Origin: Pseudomonadota bacterium
Lineage (GTDB): Bacteria; Pseudomonadota; Alphaproteobacteria; Caulobacterales; Caulobacteraceae
Assembly (NCBI GenBank): GCA_023451375.1
Contig: JAEXZS010000091.1
Coordinates: forward strand, 1-11,912
Length of the DNA: 11,912 bases
Reading direction: 5' to 3'
Shown piece after piece: positions 1 to 6,718 of the stretch. The notes under the pieces are model-generated. The model ran no database searches, was not told the DNA's origin, and saw nothing but the letters and a program-made list of their open reading frames with translations. Made by a program: the position numbers and the translations under genes. Position 1 is the first letter of the stretch. Each line of letters opens with the position of its first letter.

Positions 1-1521
1 GGCCCGTTCGGCGCGGCCGAGCCTGAGCCCTTCGACGCGGCGACCGCCTTCGCCCAGGCCGATGCGTCCCAAATCGCTCCGCAGGCGACCTCCGGGCCCG
101 ATCGCCTCGACGCCTTGGCCGCGCGCCCCCGGCCGGCGCCGGCGCCTGAGGCGCAGGCGCGGCCGAAGAACGCCCCTGGCCCCAAGCCGACGGCGGGGCT
201 GGAGCAGCTGAAGAAGGCCCAGGCGGTCGCCGAAATCGTCCGAGAACAGAGCGACTATTATCACGCCACGAAGACGACGATCTTCAACGCGCTGATGAAC
301 ACCATCGACCTGGCCCAGTTGGCGCAGCTGGACCAGAAGGCGGCATCGGAGGAGATCCGCGACATCGTCGCCGAACTGGTGGCGATCAAGAACGTCTCCA
401 TGTCGGTCGCCGAGCAGGAGCACCTGGTTCAGGACATCGTCAACGACGTGCTGGGCTATGGCCCGCTGGAGCCGCTGCTGGCCCGCGATGATATCGCCGA
501 CATCATGGTCAACGGCGCGGGCCGGGTCTTTATCGAGGTCGGCGGCAAGGTCCAGCTGACCAACGTCCGCTTTCGGGACAACGCGCAGCTGATGAACATC
601 TGCCAGCGTATCGTGTCCCAGGTAGGCCGCCGCGTTGACGAGTCGAGCCCCATCTGCGACGCACGCCTGCCGGATGGGTCCCGCGTCAACGTCATCGCCC
701 CGCCGCTGGCCATCGACGGCGCGACCCTGACGATCCGGAAGTTCAAGAAGGACAAGCTGACGATGAAGAACCTGGTGGAGTTCAACTCCATCAGTCCCGA
801 GGGCGCGCGCGTCCTGGGCGTCATCGGCGCCTCGCGATGCAATGTCGTCATCTCAGGCGGCACGGGGTCGGGCAAGACGACGCTGCTGAACACCCTGACG
901 GCCTTCATCGACCCGACCGAGCGCGTCATCACCTGCGAGGACGCCGCCGAGCTGCAGCTGCAGCAGCCGCACGTCGTGCGCCTTGAGACCCGGCCCCCGA
1001 ACCTGGAAGGCCAGGGCACGATCACCATGCGCGACCTGGTGAAGAACTGCCTGCGGATGCGCCCCGAACGGATCATCGTCGGCGAGGTGCGCGGGCCTGA
1101 GGCCTTCGACCTGCTGCAGGCCATGAACACCGGTCACGACGGCTCGATGGGCACCCTGCACGCCAACAGCCCGCGCGAGGCCATCAGCCGGATGGAGTCC
1201 ATGATCACCATGGGCGGCTACGGCCTGCCATCCAAGACCATCCGCGAGATGATCGTCGGTTCGGTCGACGTCATCATCCAGGCCGCGCGCCTGCGCGACG
1301 GGTCGCGCAGGATCACGCACATCACCGAGGTGGTCGGCCTGGAAGGCGACGTGATCGTGACCCAGGACTTGTTCGTCTACGAGATCACCGGAGAAGACGA
1401 GCACGGGCGCGTGGTCGGCCGCCATCGCTCGACCGGCATCGCCCGGCCGCGCTTCTGGGATCGCGCGCGCTACTACGGTCTCGAACGCGAGCTGGCCGAC
1501 GCTCTGGACGCGGCGGAGTAG
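1..1521 (+). CDS. cpaF: Tad/Flp pilus assembly ATPase CpaF (TadA family), 5' end outside window
   Basis: Secretion ATPase of the T2SSE/VirB11 family that powers Flp pilus assembly from the cytoplasmic face of the inner membrane. The frame is open from base 1, so the gene starts off the left edge; 506 residues are visible, close to the length I expect for CpaF, so few codons are missing. The first ~60 residues are Ala/Pro-rich and variable, and the conserved part begins near residue 68. In visible-residue numbering, Walker A is GGTGSGKTT at 286-294 (Lys292), Walker B is VGEVRG at 360-365, and the His-box region is TGHDGSMGTLHANSP from 377. A TTG at 115 could be mistaken for a start but lies inside the open frame. 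tadB follows after 4 bp and tadC after that, the usual cpaF-tadB-tadC order, so one operon is likely. Identification is firm; only the start is unknown. Confidence 0.95.
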   Translation, partial: GPFGAAEPEPFDAATAFAQADASQIAPQATSGPDRLDALAARPRPAPAPEAQARPKNAPGPKPTAGLEQLKKAQAVAEIVREQSDYYHATKTTIFNALMNTIDLAQLAQLDQKAASEEIRDIVAELVAIKNVSMSVAEQEHLVQDIVNDVLGYGPLEPLLARDDIADIMVNGAGRVFIEVGGKVQLTNVRFRDNAQLMNICQRIVSQVGRRVDESSPICDARLPDGSRVNVIAPPLAIDGATLTIRKFKKDKLTMKNLVEFNSISPEGARVLGVIGASRCNVVISGGTGSGKTTLLNTLTAFIDPTERVITCEDAAELQLQQPHVVRLETRPPNLEGQGTITMRDLVKNCLRMRPERIIVGEVRGPEAFDLLQAMNTGHDGSMGTLHANSPREAISRMESMITMGGYGLPSKTIREMIVGSVDVIIQAARLRDGSRRITHITEVVGLEGDVIVTQDLFVYEITGEDEHGRVVGRHRSTGIARPRFWDRARYYGLERELADALDAAE

Positions 1522-1525
1522 GGCG

Positions 1526-2506
1526 ATGCTGTCGATCCTCGCCGCCGTGCTGGCTTTCATAACCATCGGAAGCATCGGCTGGGTGCTGGTCGGTGGCGAC
1601 GATTCCGGCTCCCAGGCGGTCAAGCGCGCCCAGGCGATGGGCGCGGCCAACAAGACACAGGCCGGCGCTCGCAAGACGGCCGCGGCGGCCAATACCCCCG
1701 AGGCGCGGCGCAAGCAGATCATGCAGCAGCTGCAGGAGGCCGAGAAGCGGGGTCGAAAGGCGCGCATGACCCTGAGCGCCCGCCTAGCGGCGGCGGGCCT
1801 GTCGATCAGCCAACGGACCTTCTACATCATCTCGGCCGTGCTCGGTCTGGTCGCCCTGCTAGTGGCGGTCGTGGCGGGCCTGAACATCTTCGTGGCCTTG
1901 GGCGCCGCCCTGGCCGCCGGCTTGGGCCTGCCGCGCTGGATGGTCGGCTTCCTGGGCAAGAAGCGGATGAAGAAGTTCTCGCTTGAGTTCCCCAACGCCG
2001 TCGATGTCATCGTGCGCGGCATCAAGTCGGGCCTGCCGGTTCACGAGTGCTTCAAGATCATCGCCCGCGAGAGCCCGGCGCCCCTGGGGCCCGAGTTCCA
2101 GAAGCTGGTCGAGGGCCTGGGTGTCGGCATGACGCTGGAGCAGTCGCTAGACCGGATGTACGGCCGCATGCCGACGTCCGAACTGCGGTTCTTCACCATC
2201 GTCATCGCCATCCAGCAGAAAACTGGGGGCAACCTGGCTGAGGCTTTGAGCAATCTTTCCACCGTACTGCGCTCGCGTCGGCTAATGGGCGAGAAGATCA
2301 AGGCCCTGTCCTCCGAGGCGATCGCCTCGGCGGGCATCATCGGCTCGCTGCCGCCGGTGGTGATGGGCTTGGTCAGCCTGACGGCCCCAGCCTACATGGG
2401 CCTGTTGTTCACCGACATGCGCGGCCAAGTCATGCTTCTTATCGCGGCCGTCTGGATGAGCTTCGGCGTCTTCGCGATGAAGAAAATGATCAACTTCAAG
2501 TTCTAG
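1526..2506 (+). CDS. tadB: Tad pilus inner-membrane platform protein TadB (CpaG)
   Basis: Polytopic inner-membrane protein of the T2SSF/GspF family, which with TadC forms the platform on which CpaF acts. The 326 residues match the usual TadB length. Visible parts are an N-terminal membrane helix (about 3-23), a basic Ala/Lys/Arg-rich cytoplasmic segment (30-90), a paired hydrophobic region (about 98-136), the T2SSF core beginning EFPNAVDVIVRGIKSGLP at 154, containing QKTGGNLAEAL at 231, and C-terminal helices at about 266-290 and 300-318. The ATG at 1526 is chosen because GGAG at 1515-1518, inside the end of cpaF, sits 7 nt upstream. Its stop is 9 bp before the tadC ATG, so the three genes are probably cotranscribed and perhaps translationally coupled. 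In Caulobacter nomenclature this position is cpaG. Confidence 0.92.
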   Translation: MLSILAAVLAFITIGSIGWVLVGGDDSGSQAVKRAQAMGAANKTQAGARKTAAAANTPEARRKQIMQQLQEAEKRGRKARMTLSARLAAAGLSISQRTFYIISAVLGLVALLVAVVAGLNIFVALGAALAAGLGLPRWMVGFLGKKRMKKFSLEFPNAVDVIVRGIKSGLPVHECFKIIARESPAPLGPEFQKLVEGLGVGMTLEQSLDRMYGRMPTSELRFFTIVIAIQQKTGGNLAEALSNLSTVLRSRRLMGEKIKALSSEAIASAGIIGSLPPVVMGLVSLTAPAYMGLLFTDMRGQVMLLIAAVWMSFGVFAMKKMINFKF

Positions 2507-2515
2507 GACGGGACG

Positions 2516-3499
2516 ATGGACGGCATCCTCATCTTCCTGACCGATCCCCGCAACCTGCTGAGCATGGGCGTGGCCGTGCTGGTGTTCGCCACCGTGCTGA
2601 CGCTGCTGTCGGGCGTGGTGGGAAAAGCCGACCTGGACAAGCGGATGAAGGCGGTCGCCGAGCGCCGCGACGAACTGCGCCGCCGCTCGCGCGCCGCCAT
2701 TCAGACGCCGGGCGGACTGCGGCAGACGGACGCCGGCTTCAAGAAGCGAGTCGTCGACCGGCTAAACCTGAGCACCTTGCTGGAAGACCCAAAGGTGGTC
2801 GATCAGATGGCTCAGGCGGGCTTCCGCGGACCGCGTCCCGTCACGGCTTTCTACTTTTTCCGCTTCGCCACGCCGTTCGTCTTCATGGCGTTGACCGCCT
2901 TCTACCTGTTCGTGGTCAACGGCTTCGATCTACCAGTGATGGTGCGGGTGACGGTCAGCATTGCGGCAGCGTTGGCCGGCTTCTATGCGCCCAACATCTA
3001 CCTGTCGAACCTGATCTCCAAGCGCCGCACCTCCATCATGCAAGCCTTTCCGGACGCGCTGGACTTGCTGTTGATTTGCGTGGAGGCCGGCATGTCGATC
3101 GAGGCGGCGATCCAGAAGGTCAGCCAGGAAATCGGCGGAACGTCCATCGAACTGGCCGAGGAGCTGTCGCTGCTGGCCGCCGAGCTCAGCTACCTGCCCG
3201 ACCGTCGCGTCGCCTATGAAAATCTGGGCCGACGCAACAACCATGCGGGGGTTAAGGCGGTAGCCACGGCCATGACCCAGGCCGAGACCTACGGCACGCC
3301 TCTGGCCTCGGCCCTGCGGGTGATGGCCAAGGAGAACCGCGACCTGCGCCTGTCGGCGGCCGAGAAGAAGGCGGCCGCCCTGCCGGCGCAGCTGACCGTG
3401 CCGATGATCGTCTTCTTCCTGCCGGTGTTGTTCGTCGTCATCCTGGGGCCGGCGATCATCAACATCATGGACACGATGAAGAACTCGGCGAGCGGCTGA
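2516..3499 (+). CDS. tadC: Tad pilus inner-membrane platform protein TadC (CpaH)
   Basis: Second T2SSF-family platform protein of the Flp pilus machine, a paralogue of TadB that probably pairs with it in the inner membrane. The 327 residues contain hydrophobic stretches at about 15-35, 113-133, 140-162 and 292-316. The T2SSF core starts near QAFPDALDLLLICVEAGMS (176) and includes AETYGTPLASALRVMAKE (256-273). The C-terminal PMIVFFLPVLFVVILGPAI is a typical TadC ending. The ATG lies 9 bp after the tadB stop. It is the last pilus gene here: the next gene is on the opposite strand and its stop lies only 3 bp away. Caulobacter-style name cpaH. Confidence 0.92.
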   Translation: MDGILIFLTDPRNLLSMGVAVLVFATVLTLLSGVVGKADLDKRMKAVAERRDELRRRSRAAIQTPGGLRQTDAGFKKRVVDRLNLSTLLEDPKVVDQMAQAGFRGPRPVTAFYFFRFATPFVFMALTAFYLFVVNGFDLPVMVRVTVSIAAALAGFYAPNIYLSNLISKRRTSIMQAFPDALDLLLICVEAGMSIEAAIQKVSQEIGGTSIELAEELSLLAAELSYLPDRRVAYENLGRRNNHAGVKAVATAMTQAETYGTPLASALRVMAKENRDLRLSAAEKKAAALPAQLTVPMIVFFLPVLFVVILGPAIINIMDTMKNSASG

Positions 3500-3502
3500 C
3501 GC

Positions 3503-3934
3503 TCAGGCTTCCGACGCCGTCTTCAGCCCCTGGACCAGGCTCTCGTGCCCGCGCCGCAGCGCGCCGCGATGCTTGTCGTGGAACAGTTCGCCGCGCAGGC
3601 CGGTGAAGCGTGTCCCCGACGCCAGGATGCAGCTGCCGCGCTCCAGCTCCTCGATCTCGATGTAGCGCAGGGTGCTGAACAGGAAGCCGCGCTTCTCGAC
3701 CCAGACCAGCCGGGCCAGCGGCTGCCATTCGGCGATCTGCGCCGAGGCGCGGCGCGGCTCCAGGCCGGGCCAGGCCTCGGTCATGTGCAGCCGACCGCCG
3801 AAGGCGATGGCGCCCTCGACGTCGCGGTCATGCGGATTCCAGCGCGACCAGCCGTCCAGGTCGGCGATCAGATCCCAGATGCGCTGGGCGTCGGCCTGCA
3901 CCCCGGCGCGCTTTTCGATGCGAGTGTCGTCCAT
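3503..3934 (-). CDS. SRPBCC-fold (polyketide cyclase/START-like) small protein
   Basis: A 143-residue protein that reads as a single SRPBCC (helix-grip, START/polyketide-cyclase-like) domain, a fold that binds hydrophobic ligands in a deep cavity. The supporting pattern is an N-terminal strand followed by QRIWDLIADLDGWSRWNPH (17-35), then WPGLEPRRAS, a strand pair around RLVWVEKRGFLFSTLRYIEI (75-94), a strand SCILASGTRFTG, and a C-terminal helix (about 126-140). No signal peptide or membrane segment is present. The ATG at 3932-3934 lacks a clear Shine-Dalgarno. It lies 49 bp downstream of the ferredoxin-like gene on the same strand, so the two may share a transcript. Its ligand and role cannot be read from sequence. 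The fold assignment is by pattern only. Confidence 0.75.
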   Translation of the reverse strand: MDDTRIEKRAGVQADAQRIWDLIADLDGWSRWNPHDRDVEGAIAFGGRLHMTEAWPGLEPRRASAQIAEWQPLARLVWVEKRGFLFSTLRYIEIEELERGSCILASGTRFTGLRGELFHDKHRGALRRGHESLVQGLKTASEA

Positions 3935-3958
3935 GGCGTCGATCTGACACGGCTTTCG

Positions 3959-3980
3959 GCCGGAAGGAAGGCGTTCCGGC
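3959..3980 (-). other. Perfect 7-bp hairpin between ferredoxin-like and SRPBCC genes
   Basis: GCCGGAA (3959-3965) and TTCCGGC (3974-3980) form a perfect stem with an 8-nt loop, just beyond the stop of the ferredoxin-like gene and 25 bp before the SRPBCC start. No T-tract follows on the minus strand, so it is not a standard intrinsic terminator. It could attenuate transcription or stabilise the upstream mRNA 3' end. Confidence 0.4.
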
Positions 3981-3983
3981 GCC

Positions 3984-4349
3984 TCAGCCGTTCTCGACCA
4001 GACCCAGCGGCGCGCGGGCCCGGCGATGGTCCTGGAGACCCAGCCGCGCCTTGACCTCCAGCAGGTCGGCGCCCGCCGGCACGATCAGCAGCTCCTTGGG
4101 CCGGGCGCCGTTGACCGCGATGACGCCGCCCTTCGGGCAGACGTCGAAACAGTCGACGCCCGTCACAACCAGATCGCCCTTGCGGCCCTTCTTACCCTTC
4201 TTGAGGTTGAAGTATTTCCGCAGCGCCTTCTTCAGCGTCAGGTCGCCGTCCGGGCCGAAGCCGCCGTCCAGCTTCTTCGAGCATTTGCGGCAAACCAGCA
4301 CGACGTCGCGCCATTCTGTGCTGGTGCTCTTGAAGTCCCTGACGGCCAT
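3984..4349 (-). CDS. Thioredoxin-like (2Fe-2S) ferredoxin-type small protein
   Basis: A 121-residue soluble protein from the ATG at 4347-4349. Four cysteines are visible: C20 and C23 (VLVCRKCSKKL) and C67 and C71 (VDCFDVCPKGGVIAVNG). The second pair, C-x3-C followed by Pro/Gly and a hydrophobic strand, is the hallmark of thioredoxin-fold 2Fe-2S ferredoxins; the first pair is tighter than in classical members, where the first two Cys are about 10-12 apart. A very basic Lys/Gly-rich segment (about 50-58) sits in the middle. An electron-transfer role is inferred from the family. An in-frame ATG at 4404-4406 would add 19 residues lacking family features; neither start has a clear Shine-Dalgarno, and I prefer the shorter form because the added residues are low in structure and nearly abut the divergent gene. 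Confidence 0.7.
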   Translation of the reverse strand: MAVRDFKSTSTEWRDVVLVCRKCSKKLDGGFGPDGDLTLKKALRKYFNLKKGKKGRKGDLVVTGVDCFDVCPKGGVIAVNGARPKELLIVPAGADLLEVKARLGLQDHRRARAPLGLVENG

Positions 4350-4426
4350 GAACGGAGGATCGCCGTTCCTCGATGGTTGCACAAGCGGCGCCGGCGCCCT
4401 CACCATGGGCCGGAACGAAATTTCAC

Positions 4427-4431
4427 GGGAG
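4427..4431 (+). promoter_or_regulatory. Shine-Dalgarno for the exported M20 amidohydrolase
   Basis: GGGAG lies 6 nt before the ATG at 4438. It decides the start: the same frame is open far upstream, but only this ATG has a ribosome site and begins with a signal peptide. Confidence 0.75.
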
Positions 4432-4437
4432 CTTCAC

Positions 4438-5742
4438 ATGCGCCGACGGATCGCCGCCACCGCCCTGGCCCTGGTGTTCATGGCGGGCGCCGCCGAAGCT
4501 CAGGCCATCGACCCCGCCACGATCGACGCGGCCGTGCAGGCCGTGCTGCCGGAGGTGACCGCCTGGCGCCGCGACTTCCACCAGCATCCCGAACTGGGCT
4601 TCGCCGAGACGCGCACGGCCGGGGTGATCGCCGAGCACCTGCGCGGCCTGGGGCTGGAGGTCCGCACCGAGGTCGGCAAGACCGGCGTGGTCGGCGTGCT
4701 GCGCGGGGCGCGGCCGGGCCGGGTCGTTGCCCTGCGCGCCGACATGGACGCCCTGCCGGTGCGGGAGGCGACCGGCCTGCCCTTCGCCTCGACGGCCACG
4801 GGGACCTACATGGGCGCCGCCGTCCCGGTCGCTCACGCCTGCGGCCACGACACGCACATGGCCATGCTGATGGGCGCCGCCGAGGTGCTGGCCGGGATGA
4901 AGGACCGGCTGAGCGGGACCGTGGTCTTCATCTTCCAGCCCGCCGAGGAGGGCGCGCCTCCGGGCGAGCCCAAGGGCGGCGCGGCGTTGATGATCGAGGA
5001 GGGCGCGCTGGCCGATCCGAAGCCCGAGGCGATCTTCGGCCTGCACGTCGTGCCGGGCCGCGCGGGCACGGTCTTCTACCGGCCGGAAGGCTTCATGGCC
5101 GCCTCGGACCGGGTGGACATCACCCTGAAGGGCAAGCAGACCCACGGCGCCTGGCCCTGGCGGGGCGTGGACGTGGTGGCGACGGCCGCCCAGATCGTGC
5201 AGACGATCAACACCCTGACGGCGCGGACGGTCGACCCCACCACCACGCCGACGGTCTTCACCATCGCCACCGTCAACGCGGGCGTGCGCTACAACATCAT
5301 CCCCGACAGCGCGACGATGTCGGGCACCCTGCGCACCTTCGACGTCGCCCAGCGCGACGACCTGGTGGCCCGCGCCGAAGCCGCCGTCGGCCATGCCGCC
5401 GAGACCTATGGCGCCACGGCCGAGTTCGGGGTCCGGCAGAACGCCGCCCTGGTCTACAACGACCCCGCCCTGTCCGCCTGGCTGGCCCCCGTGCTGACCG
5501 AGGCGGCGGGCGAGGGCAATGTCGATCCGGCTGCGCCGCCGACCACGGTCGCCGAGGACTTCAGCTACTTCCAGCAGGCTATCCCCGGCGTCTTCTACCA
5601 CCTGGGCGCCAGCCCCGACGGCGTCGACTCGGCCCAGTCCGCGCCGAACCACTCGCCGGAGTTCTCGCCCAACGAGAAGGTCCTGCCCCTGGGCGTGAAG
5701 ACCCACGTGCTGACGGCGCTGCGGTTCCTGGAGCGACCGTAG
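4438..5742 (+). CDS. Exported M20-family amidohydrolase (M20D type)
   Basis: A 434-residue zinc amidohydrolase of the M20D type (the group of hippurate, N-acyl-amino-acid and IAA-amino-acid hydrolases), which cleaves the amide bond of N-acylated amino acids or similar compounds. The first ~21 residues are a Sec signal peptide (MRRR, hydrophobic core, AEA then QA), so it probably acts in the periplasm. Metal and catalytic residues are visible: RADMDALP (100-107), HACGHDTH (133-140; Cys135, His137), PAEEG (Glu170, Glu171), His203 in GLHVVPG, and His405 in NHSPEF. The dimerisation domain lies around 220-340, including KGKQTHGAWPW. The substrate cannot be assigned. It is transcribed away from the ferredoxin-like gene across 88 bp and is followed by a gene-poor stretch. 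The active site looks intact. Confidence 0.9.
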   Translation: MRRRIAATALALVFMAGAAEAQAIDPATIDAAVQAVLPEVTAWRRDFHQHPELGFAETRTAGVIAEHLRGLGLEVRTEVGKTGVVGVLRGARPGRVVALRADMDALPVREATGLPFASTATGTYMGAAVPVAHACGHDTHMAMLMGAAEVLAGMKDRLSGTVVFIFQPAEEGAPPGEPKGGAALMIEEGALADPKPEAIFGLHVVPGRAGTVFYRPEGFMAASDRVDITLKGKQTHGAWPWRGVDVVATAAQIVQTINTLTARTVDPTTTPTVFTIATVNAGVRYNIIPDSATMSGTLRTFDVAQRDDLVARAEAAVGHAAETYGATAEFGVRQNAALVYNDPALSAWLAPVLTEAAGEGNVDPAAPPTTVAEDFSYFQQAIPGVFYHLGASPDGVDSAQSAPNHSPEFSPNEKVLPLGVKTHVLTALRFLERP

Positions 5743-5768
5743 GGCCGGGCGCGGCTCGCCAGGTTTCA

Positions 5769-5921
5769 ATGGCCGACCAAGGCGGCGTAGGGGCTGGCGC
5801 AGAGGTCGAGACGAGCCAGAGGGAGCTTTGGTGCCTGCTGACACGTGACAACCTCTTGGCGATCGCCGATATCCTTGCAATGGTCGAAAGGAGCCGCCAC
5901 GCACCGAGATCCTTGTCGTGA
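5769..5921 (+). CDS. Possible 50-residue ORF, unrecognised
   Basis: A short frame from the ATG at 5769 to the TGA at 5919-5921. The first half is Gly/Ala/Glu-rich; the second half (RELWCLLTRDNLLAIADILA and onward) would form a clean amphipathic helix. Only a weak AGG at 5761-5763 precedes the start. It sits 26 bp after the amidohydrolase and 30 bp before the next gene, on the same strand. I know no family for it. Open frames this short are common by chance in GC-rich DNA, so this is a candidate only. Confidence 0.35.
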   Translation: MADQGGVGAGAEVETSQRELWCLLTRDNLLAIADILAMVERSRHAPRSLS

Positions 5922-5937
5922 CAACGTGGCCTTGAAT

Positions 5938-5943
5938 AGGGGA
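5938..5943 (+). promoter_or_regulatory. Shine-Dalgarno supporting a GTG start at 5952
   Basis: AGGGGA ends 8 nt before the GTG at 5952-5954. An in-frame TAG at 5937-5939 rules out any start further upstream, so this site and codon are the best start for the following gene. Confidence 0.6.
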
Positions 5944-5951
5944 AAGCCGGG

Positions 5952-6533
5952 GTGTTCGCTGCAGTTCTGGGCCCGGTGCTCGCCGGCCTCACCATGCAAG
6001 AAGCCGGTACGGCGATTGATGGGCTCCTCAACGCTCAAGTCGAGGCCTACGCCTTCGCCCGGCCCAATCCGGGCATCCATCTGTCTCCCTCGGCGGGTGC
6101 GCGCTACGGGATGGAGCAGGGTTGTCTTCCCCACGTGATGACGGGGCGTCCAGCCCGCGACTTCTTTGAGACCGCCACGGTGGCGCGCGGCCCGAAAGTC
6201 GAGGGGCAATACACCGTCACCAACGCCATCACCCTCAAGGAGGAGGCCCAGGGCGCATGTACGATCATCGCGCGGCGGGGCGACCCAGAGGGACTTCGCA
6301 CAGAAATGCTGGAGATCTTCAGCGCGGCTGGCGCCGCAAGCGAGATAAGGGACGACACTGGATCCAACGGCGACTTCCGACTGGAACTGCACTGCCTGAC
6401 CTTGCATGGGAAGCCGCTGTTTCTGTTGATGTCATCATCGTCCGCTCGAAACCGGCCTAGATTGATGGCCAGCCTGGGTCCGGACCCTGACCAAACCTGC
6501 CGAACTCGCGAAGACCCGCCTAGCCGCGAATAG
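5952..6533 (+). CDS. Unrecognised protein, probably exported
   Basis: A 193-residue protein I cannot assign. It starts at a GTG preceded by a good ribosome site. The N-terminus is hydrophobic (FAAVLGPVLAGLTM) but has no leading basic residues, so it is at best an atypical signal peptide; export is an inference. After it comes a helix-like stretch (AIDGLLNAQVEAYAFA), then RYGMEQGCLPHV, an EGQYTVTNAITLKEE strand pattern, GACTIIARRGDPEGLRTEM, GDFRLELHCLTLHG and a polar, Pro/Arg-rich tail. Cysteines are at 58, 103, 148 and 183. Third codon positions are less G/C-biased than in the flanking genes, most clearly in the last ~35 codons (runs such as TCA TCA, CGA, AGA). It is monocistronic or follows the small ORF. 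The antisense frame is also open, but the ribosome site and protein-like composition favour this strand. Confidence 0.6.
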   Translation: MFAAVLGPVLAGLTMQEAGTAIDGLLNAQVEAYAFARPNPGIHLSPSAGARYGMEQGCLPHVMTGRPARDFFETATVARGPKVEGQYTVTNAITLKEEAQGACTIIARRGDPEGLRTEMLEIFSAAGAASEIRDDTGSNGDFRLELHCLTLHGKPLFLLMSSSSARNRPRLMASLGPDPDQTCRTREDPPSRE

Positions 6534-6664
6534 GGTCCCGCCTCTCGAGGGGCATGGCAGCATCCGACCCGTCGAGGACGCTGCGGGCGACCGCTTGCGG
6601 GACTAGGAACAGCCGCTCGTAGCGCGATGCAGCGGTCGCGCGGACGCCCGCAGGCGTTGGAGCT

Positions 6665-6682
6665 AGTGCGCAAAAGCGCACT
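6665..6682. other. Perfect 7-bp hairpin with 4-nt loop
   Basis: AGTGCGC (6665-6671), AAAA loop, GCGCACT (6676-6682) is a fully symmetric inverted repeat. It lies next to the A-tract that serves as the T-tail of the dapE terminator on the other strand. No T-tract follows it in either direction. It may be a backup hairpin for minus-strand transcripts or a protein site. Confidence 0.45.
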
Positions 6683-6683
6683 C

Positions 6684-6718
6684 AAAAAATGCGCCGCCGT
6701 CATAAAGGGTTGGCGGCG
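6684..6718 (-). terminator. Rho-independent terminator of dapE
   Basis: On the minus strand, immediately after the dapE TGA, CGCCGCC (6718-6712), a 13-nt loop and GGCGGCG (6698-6692) form a 7-bp GC stem, followed after CA by six T residues (6689-6684). This is a classic intrinsic terminator layout in the correct orientation for dapE. Confidence 0.75.

Noticed and set aside
115..1521. cpaF beginning at the TTG at 115
   Set aside because: The frame is open back to base 1 with similar Ala/Pro-rich composition, and CpaF is normally about 500 residues, so the true start lies off the edge.
4387..4398. 12-bp GGCGCC-type palindrome upstream of the amidohydrolase
   Set aside because: Simple GGCGCC repeats arise easily in DNA this GC-rich, so no function can be argued.
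4423..5904. Long minus-strand open frame (493 codons) opposite the amidohydrolase
   Set aside because: Antisense by-product of high GC. It has no domain pattern, while the plus strand has an intact M20 active site. The 631-codon frame at 4026-5921 on the plus strand is rejected for the same reason.
5766..6407. Minus-strand 213-codon frame opposite the unrecognised gene
   Set aside because: No ribosome site or domain pattern; the plus frame has a Shine-Dalgarno, a hydrophobic N-terminus and protein-like composition.
6534..6664. Possible tRNA or small RNA gene in the spacer before dapE
   Set aside because: I tried to fold cloverleaf arms and found no T-loop or acceptor pairing; no reading frame looks coding.
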